DNA of 64,000 nucleotides from CADCVQ01 sp038260305 (GCA_038260305.1 JBBSNY010000010.1:62001-126000); one strand, 5' to 3'. Counted from the stretch's first letter, positions 8,109 through 18,518 are shown. Program-made: numbers and translations. Notes: generated by a model not told the origin, from the letters alone.

Positions 8109-8492
8109 CTAGCCCACGAGGCGGTTGAGCGCGGTGCGCGCCTCGGCACTGTCCGCGGCCTGCTCGCGCAGCTGACCCTCGAGCGCCAGGACCCAGTCCG
8201 CGAGCTCGAGTGGCTCGCGCTTGATGACGACGCCGCGCACCTCCTGCTGGCGATCGGCGCTCACGCGCTCGCCGTCGAGCGTCAGCCCGTAGCGGCACGT
8301 CCCGAGGCGCACCTCGATCGTCGCGACGACCTTGTCCTTGGAGAACATCCGCTTCGAACGCCGCTGGACCGTCGTCGCGCGCGGCAGCGAGATCTCGAGC
8401 TTGCGCGCGAGCACCTCGACCCCAGCAACGAGCTCAGGTCCGTCGGCCCGCAGGCCGGCGGCATCGAGGTCGAACGTGGGCTCCTCCGTCAT
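8109..8492 (-). CDS. conserved-looking small acidic protein, first gene of YbjQ operon
   Basis: 127 residues, no signal peptide or membrane segment. The central part has strands (Val-Val-Ala-Thr-Ile-Glu-Val-Arg-Leu-Gly) and a basic Arg-Arg-Ser-Lys-Arg patch; the C-terminus is helical (Glu-Gly-Gln-Leu-Arg-Glu-Gln-Ala). I do not recognise a family. It lies 9 bases upstream of the two YbjQ-type genes on the same strand and so probably works with them. ATG 8492 has a TAGCCT hexamer 9 bases upstream and no ribosome-binding site. Confidence 0.6.
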   Translation of the reverse strand: MTEEPTFDLDAAGLRADGPELVAGVEVLARKLEISLPRATTVQRRSKRMFSKDKVVATIEVRLGTCRYGLTLDGERVSADRQQEVRGVVIKREPLELADWVLALEGQLREQAADSAEARTALNRLVG

Positions 8493-8501
8493 GCCCGGTG
8501 C

Positions 8502-8507
8502 AGGCTA
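8502..8507 (-). promoter_or_regulatory. putative -10 element (TAGCCT) for the YbjQ operon
   Basis: TAGCCT on the minus strand, 9 bases before ATG 8492, consistent with leaderless transcription. Confidence 0.4.
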
Positions 8508-8587
8508 CCCGCATGGGCGGGACGTTCCCATTACTAGTAGTTCGAGGTGGCGGGGTCAGCGATAGCGGCGTTCGCGGCGGACCGCAC

Positions 8588-10408
<1,821 letters not shown>

Positions 10409-10410
10409 AC

Positions 10411-10416
10411 AGGGTA
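10411..10416 (-). promoter_or_regulatory. putative -10 element (TACCCT) of lepA
   Basis: TACCCT on the minus strand, 8 bases before the GTG start candidate at 10402 of lepA. Confidence 0.4.
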
Positions 10417-10455
10417 CGGCGGGGCCGCCGCGATCCCGCGTGAGCGCCGCCGGAC

Positions 10456-10477
10456 GAACAAACGCCGCTCGGCGGCT
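10456..10477 (-). terminator. rho-independent-like terminator upstream of lepA
   Basis: On the minus strand a GCCGC-CGA-GCGGC stem is followed directly by GTTTGTT. It would end transcription arriving from murJ about 40 bases before the lepA promoter. Confidence 0.45.
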
Positions 10478-10740
10478 TGCCTCCGGCGCCCCGGAGGCGT
10501 ATACCTGATGTGCAAGCGCAAACGGCGTCGCCGAGAGGGCGCCCGGACGCGAGGGGCTGGTGCATGAGAGAGATTTGCAGCGCAGCGAGGACGTTGCTCC
10601 TCGCCCGACGGGCACCGCGACGCTGAGACGTGGCGGCGATTCTCACCCGGGCCTTGCGATCGATCTGCCGGGCCACGGCGCGACGCGCCAGCGGGGATCG
10701 CCGTCGACGGACCGGCGAGACGGTCGCCTGAACCTTGCTC

Positions 10741-10776
10741 GGGCGGCGGCGTGCGCGCGTCGCGCACCGCCGCCCC
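10741..10776 (-). terminator. long GC inverted repeat downstream of murJ
   Basis: GGGCGGCGG and GTGCGCG arms pair with TCGCGCAC and CGCCGCCC around a 2-4 base loop. It begins about 65 bases after the murJ stop. There is no U-tract, so termination is only inferred. Confidence 0.35.
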
Positions 10777-10818
10777 GGGCCACCAACCGACACCGCCGCG
10801 GCCCGACGCGACTCGCCG

Positions 10819-10843
10819 CGACCCGACCCGACCCGACCCGACC
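10819..10843. repeat. pentanucleotide tandem repeat (CGACC x5)
   Basis: Five uninterrupted copies of CGACC end at the first base of the murJ stop codon (TAG read from 10845 to 10843). A simple-sequence repeat in non-coding DNA; slippage would alter the murJ 3' flank only. Confidence 0.8.
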
Positions 10844-12453
10844 TACTGCCGCTCGCGCCGCCGACGCAGGCGCGACGCGACCGCGTCGCGGATCTGTTCG
10901 GCCTCCTCGACCTGCATGCGCAGCACCGCGCGGCAGTAGATCGCGATCCCGGCCATCAGCGCGACGCCGACCGAAATGAGCTGGGCCGGCAGCGAGCGGC
11001 CCAGCAACGAGTCGAGGCCCAGCCACAGTACGTAGGAGACGCCCGCCAGCAGGACGCAGGCGACCGCGATCCGCGCGATCGCGCGGGTCGTCTCGTAGCC
11101 CTCCAAGCGTCCGCTGAGCTCGCGCCGCAGGTAGTACGCCTGCCCGGCGGTCATCGCGGCGCTGGAGATCGCCGTCGCGAACACGATCCCGCCGATCCCG
11201 AACGTGCTCGCGAAGATGATCGACAGGATGAGGTTGATGACGAGCGTGCCCGCCGCCAGGCCCGTCGGCAGCCACGGCCGCTGCAGCGAGAAGAACGTCC
11301 GCGTGAGCAAGAGGTTGATGCCCGCGAACGGGAGGCTGAAGGAGAACCAGAACAACGCCGTCGACACGATCTGCGTCGAGCCCGCATCGAAGACCCCGCG
11401 CTGGTAGACGAGGCGCGTGATCGGCTCGGCGAGCACGAGCGTGCAGACGGCCGCCGGGATCAGCAACATCGCGATCTGCCGTACGCCGGTGCTCGTCAGC
11501 GCGCGCAGGCCGTCGTAGTCCTTGCGCGTCGCGAGCCGCGCGAGCGACGGGAACAGGACCGTCGCGACCGCGACGCTGAACATCCCCTGCGGGAGCATGT
11601 ACAGCCGGAAGGCGCGGTCGATCGCCGCCGGCGTCTCCTCGGACACCGTCGAGCCGAGCGTCGAGTTGATGAAGAGGTCGAAGTTGATGAGCCCGAGGCT
11701 GAGCGTGATCGGAAGCATCAGGGTGAGCACCTGGCGCACGCGCGGGTCGCGCAGATCGATCCCGCGCCATTCGAAATGAAAGCCGAGGCGGCGCAGCGTC
11801 GGCAGGCACATCAGGAGCTGCACGGTCGTCCCGGCGAGCACGCCGATCGCGTAGGCATACAGCTGGTCGGGGCCCTGAAAGCGCGGCTTGAGCACGACGA
11901 GCAGGCCGATGATCACGAAGTTCCAGACGAGCGGCGCGAGCGCCGGGATCGTGAATTCGTCGTAGGCGTTGAGGATCCCCACGACGAGGCCGTTGAGGCC
12001 GAGCAGCAGGACGATCGGGAACAGGACCTGCGACAGGCCGACCATGAGCTCGTCGAGCTGCGGCGAGAAATCGCCCGTCAGCGGCGGCATGATCACCGGC
12101 GCCAGGAGGATGAAGAAGACGCAGATGGCCGTCAGCGCGGCGGTGATGATCGCGAAGAACGTCGACGCGAGCTGGAACGCCTCGCGCTTGCGGCCCTTCT
12201 CGAGCAACTCCGTGAAGACCGGCACGAACGCCGCGCTCAGCGCCGCGTCGGCGAACAGCGAGCGCACGAGGTTCGGGACCTGGAAGGCGAACGTGAACGC
12301 CGACATCGGGCCCGTCGTACCGAAGTAGCTCGACGCGACGACCTCGCGAATGAGCCCGGCAATCCGCGAGAGGCCCGTCAGGAACGAGAAGATCGCGGTG
12401 TTGCGGGCGATACGTCCCGGCTTTGCCACCTCGGGGCGTGTCTCGTCCGCCAT
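10843..12453 (-). CDS. murJ: lipid II flippase MurJ (MviN)
   Basis: 536 residues with about 14 hydrophobic segments. The N-terminal Gly-Leu-Ile-Arg-Glu-Val following the first helix, Phe-Ala-Phe-Gln-Val-Pro-Asn and Asp-Ala-Ala-Leu-Ser-Ala-Ala-Phe-Val-Pro-Val-Phe are the conserved MviN-family segments. MurJ moves lipid II from the inner to the outer leaflet for peptidoglycan synthesis. It is divergent from rpsT, and the 54-base gap contains a TAGAGT hexamer 9 bases before its ATG. The C-terminus is a short Arg-rich cytoplasmic tail. Long actinobacterial MurJ proteins carry a kinase-like and extracytoplasmic extension; this one does not. Confidence 0.95.
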   Translation of the reverse strand: MADETRPEVAKPGRIARNTAIFSFLTGLSRIAGLIREVVASSYFGTTGPMSAFTFAFQVPNLVRSLFADAALSAAFVPVFTELLEKGRKREAFQLASTFFAIITAALTAICVFFILLAPVIMPPLTGDFSPQLDELMVGLSQVLFPIVLLLGLNGLVVGILNAYDEFTIPALAPLVWNFVIIGLLVVLKPRFQGPDQLYAYAIGVLAGTTVQLLMCLPTLRRLGFHFEWRGIDLRDPRVRQVLTLMLPITLSLGLINFDLFINSTLGSTVSEETPAAIDRAFRLYMLPQGMFSVAVATVLFPSLARLATRKDYDGLRALTSTGVRQIAMLLIPAAVCTLVLAEPITRLVYQRGVFDAGSTQIVSTALFWFSFSLPFAGINLLLTRTFFSLQRPWLPTGLAAGTLVINLILSIIFASTFGIGGIVFATAISSAAMTAGQAYYLRRELSGRLEGYETTRAIARIAVACVLLAGVSYVLWLGLDSLLGRSLPAQLISVGVALMAGIAIYCRAVLRMQVEEAEQIRDAVASRLRRRRERQ

Positions 12454-12462
12454 CGGTGCGCT

Positions 12463-12468
12463 ACTCTA
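12463..12468 (-). promoter_or_regulatory. putative -10 element (TAGAGT) of murJ
   Basis: TAGAGT on the minus strand, 9 bases before ATG 12453, within the short murJ/rpsT divergent region. Confidence 0.45.
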
Positions 12469-12507
12469 CGCGGGCGCCGCGGCCCGAGTCCGCGGCACTT
12501 TCACGCT

Positions 12508-12774
12508 ATGGCAAACATTCATTCACAGAAGAAGCGGATTCTCCGCTCCGAGCGAGAGCGCCTCGAGAACCGTCACTACACCTCGGCGATCCGGACCTAC
12601 TTCCGCCGCCTCGAGGCCGCCGTCACCGCGAAGGACGACACGCTTGCCGACGCCGAGCTCAAGACGCTGTTGAGCACGATCGACAAGGCCGTCAAGCGCG
12701 GCGCGCTGCACAAGAACAACGGCGCCCGCAAGAAGTCCCGCGCGACGCGCGTTCGCCGCGCCGCCGCGTCGTAG
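12508..12774 (+). CDS. rpsT: 30S ribosomal protein S20
   Basis: 88 residues, the usual S20 length. Met-Ala-Asn-Ile-His-Ser-Gln-Lys-Lys-Arg at the N-terminus and His-Lys-Asn-Asn-Gly-Ala-Arg-Lys-Lys-Ser-Arg near the C-terminus are diagnostic. The rest is the expected helical, basic protein that binds 16S rRNA in the small subunit body. Its position next to lepA/murJ/holA genes is common in bacteria. No ribosome-binding site is visible before ATG 12508. Confidence 0.97.
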   Translation: MANIHSQKKRILRSERERLENRHYTSAIRTYFRRLEAAVTAKDDTLADAELKTLLSTIDKAVKRGALHKNNGARKKSRATRVRRAAAS

Positions 12775-12783
12775 TAGCAACCG

Positions 12784-14589
12784 CTACTCGAGCGCCTCCG
12801 CCGCCGCCATCCACGTCGCCTCGAGCTGCTCGCGCTCGGCGACGAGCGCCTCGATCTCCGACTGCAGCTCGCCGAGGCGCGTGTGGTCGGTCGCGCTGGC
12901 GGCCATCCGCGTGTAGAGCGACCCCTCGCGCTCGGACAGGCTCTCGATCGCCCGCTCCAGCCGCGCGACCTCCTTGCGGGCGCCGCGTAGCGCGCCGCCC
13001 GTGACCCGCTTCGCTTTCGCCCCGCGCCCGGCGCCGGCGCCGTTCGTTGTCGCCACAACGGGCGCGACCTCCGCGAGCCGCGTCTCGAGGTACTGCTCGA
13101 TCCCGCGCGGCAGGTGGCGGATCGCGCCGTCGGGGGTCAGCGCGTAGATGTCGTCGCAGACGCGCTCGACGAAATAGCGATCGTGGCTGACGACGACGAG
13201 CGTTCCCGGCCATGCGTCGAGCAGGTCCTCGAGCGCCGTCAGCGTGTCGATGTCGAGGTCGTTGGATGGCTCGTCGAGCAGCAGCACGTTCGGGCCCTCC
13301 ATCAGCAGGCGCATGAGCTGCAGCCGCCGCCGCTCGCCGCCCGACAGGTCCTTGACGAGCGTGCGCCCCTTGTCGCCGCGAAAGCCGAAGCGGTCGCACA
13401 GCAGCGATGCCGTGATCTGCATCCCGTCGCTCAGCGTCGCCAGCCCCTTGACCGCCTCGAGTGACTCGAGCACGCGCAGATGGCCCGGGATCTCGGCGGT
13501 GTCCTGGGTGAGCTGGGCGAGGCGCACTGTCGATCCGCGTGCGACATGACCGGAGGTCGGCGCGAGATCGCCGCCGAGGGCCGCCAGCAGCGTCGTCTTG
13601 CCCGACCCATTGACCCCGACGAGCGCGACGCGATCGCCCGGTCCCAGTCGCCACGTCACGCCGCTGAGGACGACCTTGCCGTCGAACGCGACGGCGACGT
13701 CCTCGGCTTCGAGCACCTTGTCGCCGAGGCGCGACGTCGCGAAGCGCAGAAGCTCCGTGCGGTCGCGTGCCGGCGGCTCGTCGGCGATCAGCGCGTTCGC
13801 GGCCTCGATGCGGAACTTCGGCTTCGCCGTGCGCGCCGGCGGCCCGCGCCGCAGCCACGCGAGCTCCTTGCGCACGAGCTGCTGGCGGCGGTCGTTGCGC
13901 GCGGACTCCTGGCGGTCTCGCTCCGCGCGCGCGAGCACGTACGCCGCGTAGCCGCCCTCGTACTGGTGGACCGTGCCGTCGGCGACCTCCCACGTCGCCG
14001 TGCAGACGGCATCGAGGAACCAGCGATCGTGGGTCACGACGAGCATCGAGCCGCGCCGCGCCGCGAGATGCGCGGCCAGCCAGGCGACGCCCTCGACGTC
14101 GAGGTGGTTCGTCGGCTCGTCGAGCAGCAGCAGCTCGGGTGAGTCGAGCAGGAGCTTGGCGAGTGCGATCCGGCGCCGCTCGCCACCGGACAGCGGCCCG
14201 ATCGGCGTCTCCATCCCGAGCTCGAAGCGGGTCAGGTCGACGCCGCCGAGCAGGCCCCTGAGGACCGAGCGGAACGTCGCGTCGGCCGCCCACTCGTGGT
14301 CGGCGCGGCCGCCGACGAGCTCCTCGCGGATCGTCGCCCCGTCGTCGAGCTCGTCGCGCTGGCCGAGCAGATCCATGTGCAGGCCGCCGGCGCGCGTGAT
14401 CGCCCCGGCGTCGGGCGTCTCGATGTCGGCGATGAGCCGCAGCAGCGTCGACTTGCCGTCGCCGTTGACGCCGACGACGCCGATCCGATCGCCGGCGGCG
14501 ACGCCGAGCGTGATCTCGCGCAGGACCGAGCGGCTGCCGTAGCCCTTGTCGACGTCCTTGAGGTTCACGAGGTTGCGCGCTGCGGCCAC
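12784..14589 (-). CDS. ABC-F family ATPase (Uup-like)
   Basis: 601 residues with two ATP-binding cassettes and no membrane segment. First cassette: Gly-Val-Asn-Gly-Asp-Gly-Lys-Ser-Thr Walker A and Leu-Ser-Gly-Gly-Glu signature. Second cassette: Gly-Val-Asn-Gly-Ser-Gly-Lys-Thr-Thr and another Leu-Ser-Gly-Gly-Glu. A linker between them has the ABC-F interdomain helices, and the C-terminal 70 residues form a coiled coil (Leu-Glu-Arg-Ala-Ile-Glu-Ser-Leu and onward) like that of Uup. ABC-F proteins act on ribosomes rather than in transport. The start GTG 14589 is followed by the typical Asn-Leu-Val-Asn-Leu-Lys-Asp-Val opening. It is convergent with rpsT, with only 9 bases between the stops. Confidence 0.9.
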   Translation of the reverse strand: MAAARNLVNLKDVDKGYGSRSVLREITLGVAAGDRIGVVGVNGDGKSTLLRLIADIETPDAGAITRAGGLHMDLLGQRDELDDGATIREELVGGRADHEWAADATFRSVLRGLLGGVDLTRFELGMETPIGPLSGGERRRIALAKLLLDSPELLLLDEPTNHLDVEGVAWLAAHLAARRGSMLVVTHDRWFLDAVCTATWEVADGTVHQYEGGYAAYVLARAERDRQESARNDRRQQLVRKELAWLRRGPPARTAKPKFRIEAANALIADEPPARDRTELLRFATSRLGDKVLEAEDVAVAFDGKVVLSGVTWRLGPGDRVALVGVNGSGKTTLLAALGGDLAPTSGHVARGSTVRLAQLTQDTAEIPGHLRVLESLEAVKGLATLSDGMQITASLLCDRFGFRGDKGRTLVKDLSGGERRRLQLMRLLMEGPNVLLLDEPSNDLDIDTLTALEDLLDAWPGTLVVVSHDRYFVERVCDDIYALTPDGAIRHLPRGIEQYLETRLAEVAPVVATTNGAGAGRGAKAKRVTGGALRGARKEVARLERAIESLSEREGSLYTRMAASATDHTRLGELQSEIEALVAEREQLEATWMAAAEALE

Positions 14590-14657
14590 GCCCCCATCCT
14601 CCCGCTATCGGCTCGCCGGCGACCCGCCGCCGTCATGACGCGTTCACCTTCGGTGCC

Positions 14658-14663
14658 TAGCGT
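14658..14663 (+). promoter_or_regulatory. putative -10 element (TAGCGT) of PQQ-propeller gene
   Basis: TAGCGT, 8 bases before ATG 14672; the identical hexamer precedes the ABC ATPase gene at 26040. Confidence 0.45.
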
Positions 14664-14671
14664 GGTGGCCG

Positions 14672-15925
14672 ATGCGATCCCTCCGCCGCCTCGCGCTCGA
14701 GAGCACGGCCGCCGTCGCCTGCGCCGGCGCGGCGGGCTCGGCGGCCGGCTGCGGGCGCGATCACGATCGCGCGGGCGGCCCGTCGCCGAAGGCCGCGCTC
14801 AGCCCGGCGACACCGCCCAGCGGCGCTCCGGGCCGGCGCGCCTACGCGCCGTGGCCATCCTTCGGACACGACGCGGCGCATTCCGGTTCGGCGCCGGTTC
14901 GCGGCCCGACGAGCGGTCGCGTGCGCTGGCGCCGACGGCTCGAGGGCGCGGTCGTCCCGGGGCCTGCCGTCGGCCGCGGGAACGTCGCCTACGCGAGCAG
15001 CAACGGTGGCGTGCTGCACGCCATCGACGTCCGTAGCGGGCGCGACGTCTGGCCCTACGACGGCGGCGCGCCCTACGGCAGCGACCTGTCGACGACACCG
15101 CTCGTCCTGCCTTCCGGCGTCGTGGTGTGGCCCGGTCCCGACGACACGGTGTACGGGCTTGGCCGCGACGGTCGCCTGGGCTGGAAGGTCGCGGTCGACG
15201 GTCAGCCGCTGTCGCCCGCACTCGCACCGGACGGCACGATCGTCGTCGGCGACACGGCGGGCTCGCTGCGCGCCATGCGACCCGCGCGCGACGGGGGCCG
15301 GTCCGATGTCCTCTGGGAGCGCTCGCTCGGAACGACCTCCTACGGCAGCCCGGCGATCGCCGCCGACGGAACGATCTACACGACCGTCGACCGCGAGCTC
15401 GTCGCGGTCCGCGCCGGACAGGTGCAATGGCGCGTTCAGGCCGGCGACATCAGCGAGGTCTCGCCGGCGATCGCGCCCGACCGGACGATCGTGTTCGCCG
15501 CCAACGACGACGTCGTCTACGGGGTCGCACCCGACGGCCGCGTGCGCTGGCGCCACGCCCTCGGCGCGCTGACGTACTCCTCCCCGTCGGTCACCCGCGA
15601 CGGGCTCGTCTACATCGGCGACCACCACGGCTTCGTCACGGCGCTGAACGCGTCGACGGGTGGGCCCGTGCTGCGCGTCCTCGGGCTCGGCCGCACGGCG
15701 CGGCTGCGCTCGGTCGGCGTCTGGACGCAGCCGATCGTCGATGCCTCCCACCACGTCTACTTCGGCACGCGACCCGGTCACGTGTACGGCTTCGACGTGC
15801 GCGGGCGGCGGCTGTTCGACGTCGACGCGGGTGCGACGGTGGACTCATATCCGACGCTCGCCGCCGACGGCACGCTGCTCGTCGGCACCGAGGGCTCCGA
15901 GCTGCTCGCGATCGGTGGGCGGTGA
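14672..15925 (+). CDS. PQQ-like beta-propeller lipoprotein
   Basis: 417 residues. An N-terminal signal sequence with a lipobox (Ala-Ala-Gly-Cys at about residue 28) predicts a lipoprotein. The remainder is a series of about seven blades with the Trp-docking texture of PQQ/BamB-like propellers: repeated Gly-x-x-x-Trp, Asp-Gly-Thr-Ile and (Val/Ile)-Tyr-(Gly/Val) strands, for example Asp-Gly-Thr-Ile-Val-Val-Gly-Asp. No PQQ-binding Cys-Cys pair or enzymatic acid triad is obvious, so a scaffold or ligand-binding role is more likely than a dehydrogenase. It is coupled by GTGA overlap to a small membrane protein. Confidence 0.75.
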   Translation: MRSLRRLALESTAAVACAGAAGSAAGCGRDHDRAGGPSPKAALSPATPPSGAPGRRAYAPWPSFGHDAAHSGSAPVRGPTSGRVRWRRRLEGAVVPGPAVGRGNVAYASSNGGVLHAIDVRSGRDVWPYDGGAPYGSDLSTTPLVLPSGVVVWPGPDDTVYGLGRDGRLGWKVAVDGQPLSPALAPDGTIVVGDTAGSLRAMRPARDGGRSDVLWERSLGTTSYGSPAIAADGTIYTTVDRELVAVRAGQVQWRVQAGDISEVSPAIAPDRTIVFAANDDVVYGVAPDGRVRWRHALGALTYSSPSVTRDGLVYIGDHHGFVTALNASTGGPVLRVLGLGRTARLRSVGVWTQPIVDASHHVYFGTRPGHVYGFDVRGRRLFDVDAGATVDSYPTLAADGTLLVGTEGSELLAIGGR

Positions 15926-16428
15926 AGGTCGCGCTGACAAGCGCTCGGTCCGGCGCGCCGCGGCTGCGTCAGGGGCTTGTCCTGCTCGTCGGCGCGGTGA
16001 TCTTCGCGCTCGTCGTCGGCGCGGGGGCGCAGACGTTCTACTGGACGCCGCTCGGCATCGGCCTCGTCTACCTCGCGTCGGCGATCAGCGGCGGGCGCCA
16101 GGGCGGCTACTGGTCCGGCGCGCTCGTCCTCTGCGGCTGGGGCGCGGCGGTCGCCTACGCGCGCCAGTCGCACACGGGGCTCGACATCGCCGGCCTCTAC
16201 CTCGCGGGGGCTGGCCTCGGCGCGACGTTGGCGATCCTCGCCCAGCGCGCGGGCATCCGCACGAGCCCGCTGGGCGCCACGGCCACCGTCGTCGTCAGCG
16301 GGCTCATCCTCGCGTTCTCCGGGCAGTCCGACCGGCTCACGGAGGCTCGAACCTACGCCCTGCTCGTGGGCGCGATCGGACTCGTCAACGTCGTCTGGGC
16401 GCTCGTCGGCGAACGGTCGGCTTCGTAG
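15922..16428 (+). CDS. five-to-six-helix membrane protein, function unknown
   Basis: 168 residues, mostly hydrophobic, with five or six predicted helices separated by short Gly/Arg loops (for example Ser-Gly-Gly-Arg-Gln-Gly-Gly-Tyr-Trp between helices 2 and 3). GTG 15922 overlaps the stop of the propeller lipoprotein gene, so the two are probably made together. I do not recognise the family. Confidence 0.65.
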   Translation: MKVALTSARSGAPRLRQGLVLLVGAVIFALVVGAGAQTFYWTPLGIGLVYLASAISGGRQGGYWSGALVLCGWGAAVAYARQSHTGLDIAGLYLAGAGLGATLAILAQRAGIRTSPLGATATVVVSGLILAFSGQSDRLTEARTYALLVGAIGLVNVVWALVGERSAS

Positions 16429-16435
16429 CCTTGCG

Positions 16436-17377
16436 TCAGCGGCGTTGCCTGGTCCGCGGCTCCCGCTGCGTCTCGACGGCCAGCGTCCGGCCGTCGGCGG
16501 CGAGCTGGCGCACCTCGACCGGACCGCTGTAGCGCGGCAGCGTGAACGCGAACAGCCGCTCGCGGACCGGGTACGTGCGGCGCAGCGGCCGCCGCGAGTG
16601 CGGGTCCGTCGTCGACACGCGGACCGTCTTGGCGCGCGGGACGGAGATGCCGGCGTAGCCCGCCGACGTGCTGCTGAAGAGCACGCCGGTCGGCACCGCG
16701 CGGTCGCCATTCGAGACGCCGGCGCTGGCACCCGCCGAGCTGTGCCTGTCGAACAGCGTCACGAACAGCAGCTGGCCTCGGGGCGCGAGCACGCGCTGCT
16801 CATCAGCGAGCCGACGGCGCGCGAGCCGGCGGACCGCGTCGTCACCGGGATGCAGCTCGAGCAGTCGCGCGCGCCGGGCGCGGTCGCACGCTGATCGATC
16901 CGCGACGGCGAACGCGCCCCCGGATCCGCTGACGTAGGCAAGCACGCGTCGCCCGCCGCGGGCCGAGACGAGGCGCACCGAGCGGCTGAGCACGACGCCG
17001 CGCGCCTGGCGGCGCACGAGCGCCTCCTCCAGCGTCGAGAGTGGTGTGGTGCGTAAGCCGAACACCGCTCGCACCGCGGCGGGCGGCTCGTCGTCCACGA
17101 ACGACACGGGCGCCTCCTGACAGGCCGCGTTGCGGCTGGACTGCACGACCGCGGTCTGCACGAGCGAGCGCGCCCGCTCACGAGCTCCCGGTCCGCTCAA
17201 CAGCTGCGTCGCGGCGCCGGCGACACCCCCGCCGACGGCCAGCGCCAGCACGGCGATCGCCAGTCCGCTGGGCCGGCCCCGCAGCCGCAGGCGGCCGCGA
17301 CCAGGCGCAGGCGCTGTCGACCCGCGCGCGGCCACGCTCTTGAGCAACTGGCGACGGAGTTCGTCGTGGGCACTCAT
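16436..17377 (-). CDS. single-pass membrane protein coupled to ECF sigma factor
   Basis: 313 residues. About 50 basic cytoplasmic residues precede one transmembrane helix (Ala/Val/Gly rich, around residues 37-60), then an extracytoplasmic domain containing a Cys (Ala-Ala-Cys-Gln-Glu) and several Arg-Val-Ser/Val-Leu strands. The ATG at 17377 overlaps the sigma-factor stop. Same layout as the pair at 2255-3738. Regulation of the sigma factor is inferred from this; I see no classical zinc anti-sigma motif. Confidence 0.55.
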   Translation of the reverse strand: MSAHDELRRQLLKSVAARGSTAPAPGRGRLRLRGRPSGLAIAVLALAVGGGVAGAATQLLSGPGARERARSLVQTAVVQSSRNAACQEAPVSFVDDEPPAAVRAVFGLRTTPLSTLEEALVRRQARGVVLSRSVRLVSARGGRRVLAYVSGSGGAFAVADRSACDRARRARLLELHPGDDAVRRLARRRLADEQRVLAPRGQLLFVTLFDRHSSAGASAGVSNGDRAVPTGVLFSSTSAGYAGISVPRAKTVRVSTTDPHSRRPLRRTYPVRERLFAFTLPRYSGPVEVRQLAADGRTLAVETQREPRTRQRR

Positions 17378-17943
17378 GTCGTCTCCCCCAGTCGGCTTCG
17401 AAGGCGCCGCAGACCGCGGTGCACGCGCTGACGCACGAGCGCCTCGGAACAGTGCATCTCGCGCGCGATCTCGTCGTAGGGCCGCTCGTCGACGACACGC
17501 GACAGCAGCGCAGCGCGCTGGTCGCCCGGCAGCTCGGCGAGCAGCTCGGCGAGCCGCGTCTCGTCGACCCCGCTCGCGAGCTCGTCGACGCGCGCGAGGT
17601 CGTCGTCGTCGACGATGATCGGCTCGTGGTGCAGGTGGCGCCGCGCGTCGGCCTCGACCCGGCCGCAACGCGCGCTGTCGCGCAGCTTGTTGGCCGCGAT
17701 CCCGAACAGCCAGGAGAGCGCCGAGCCGCGCGCCGGGTCGAAGTGCTCGCAGGACAGCACGACGGCGGCGAACGTCTCCGCGGTGAGGTCGAACGCGAGC
17801 TCGCGGCGGCCGGTGCGCAGAAGGTGAAAGCCGGTGACCGCCGACAGGTGGCGTTCGTAGAAGGCCTCGAACGCGCGCGGGTCCCCGGCGGCGGCCGCAC
17901 GCAGGAGGGCGGCGTCCTCGCTGGCGGTGAGGCGGCTCATCAT
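17374..17943 (-). CDS. ECF-type RNA polymerase sigma factor (second pair)
   Basis: 189 residues. Region 2 includes Phe-Glu-Ala-Phe-Tyr-Glu-Arg-His, Leu-Thr-Ala-Glu-Thr-Phe-Ala and Leu-Ser-Trp-Leu-Phe-Gly-Ile-Ala; region 4 includes Arg-Pro-Tyr-Asp-Glu-Ile-Ala-Arg-Glu-Met-His-Cys-Ser. Two adjacent ATG codons (17943 and 17940) can start it. The product should recruit RNA polymerase to a limited promoter set, with its coupled membrane partner as likely regulator. Confidence 0.85.
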   Translation of the reverse strand: MMSRLTASEDAALLRAAAAGDPRAFEAFYERHLSAVTGFHLLRTGRRELAFDLTAETFAAVVLSCEHFDPARGSALSWLFGIAANKLRDSARCGRVEADARRHLHHEPIIVDDDDLARVDELASGVDETRLAELLAELPGDQRAALLSRVVDERPYDEIAREMHCSEALVRQRVHRGLRRLRSRLGETT

Positions 17944-18008
17944 CGGTAGTTCGCGCGAGCCGCACGCGTGTGACAGGCGCAAGCCGAGGGGCGAGCCGCG
18001 AAGCGGAG

Positions 18009-18518
18009 TCAGTGCGTGGCGGGCTGGCCCTTGTCCGCCTCGCGCTGGGCGAGGTGCACCGCGTCGACGACCTCGTGCGGGCTCGCGACGCCGGCGAACT
18101 GGAAGTCGAAGTCGTCGCCCGCCGCCGTGTCGAAGTTCACGGTGCCGATGACGAGCATGCGCTGCAGGACCGACTGGTGTGTGTTGACGTTCTGGACGCG
18201 GTTGATAAGCGTCTGCTGCTCGGCACGGGCGACGATCCCGCGGCGGATGTGCAGCCGGTGGTTCGTGATCGTGTACGTCGTGAACAGGCGCTTGATGTAG
18301 CCGGCGGCGAGCACCACGACGAGCAGCACCACCGCGACGAGCGTCACGAGACCGCTGTCGATCTTGTCGTCGGCGATCCGCGTCGCCGCCGCCGCGATCG
18401 CGCCGGCGATGACGACGACGAGCAGCCCCTTGAGGTAGAAGCCGAGGATCGAGCGCCACGACGGATGGCCCTCGAAGATCAGATGCTCGCCGGGTTCGAG
18501 GTCCATGCGGGCGAGCAT
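18009..18518 (-). CDS. bacterial PH domain (bPH2/DUF304) membrane protein
   Basis: 169 residues. Two transmembrane helices (about 28-46 and 56-75) are followed by the bPH2 core: Tyr-Thr-Ile-Thr-Asn-His-Arg-Leu-His-Ile-Arg-Arg-Gly-Ile, then Ile-Asn-Arg-Val-Gln-Asn-Val. That pair of segments is the family signature. These proteins are membrane-bound and of poorly known function. ATG 18518 and ATG 18506 (Met-Asp-Leu-Glu-Pro-Gly-Glu) are both plausible; the second fits family starts better. Confidence 0.8.
   Translation of the reverse strand: MLARMDLEPGEHLIFEGHPSWRSILGFYLKGLLVVVIAGAIAAAATRIADDKIDSGLVTLVAVVLLVVVLAAGYIKRLFTTYTITNHRLHIRRGIVARAEQQTLINRVQNVNTHQSVLQRMLVIGTVNFDTAAGDDFDFQFAGVASPHEVVDAVHLAQREADKGQPATH

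Larger units (their letters stand above)
10409..10842. other. 434-base intergenic region between lepA and murJ
   Basis: No convincing coding sequence on either strand. It holds, in order: the lepA -10 candidate; a minus-strand hairpin followed by a GTTTGTT tract (10456-10477); a second perfect 8-bp stem (GCCTCCGG, loop, CCGGAGGC) at 10480-10499; a long GC-rich inverted repeat at 10741-10776; and a pentanucleotide repeat abutting the murJ stop. The hairpins fit termination of the murJ transcript and separation from lepA. Confidence 0.55.

Noticed and set aside
10819..10843. CGACC repeat as a CRISPR or binding-site array
   Set aside because: Five-base units without spacers are simple-sequence DNA; no cas genes are present.
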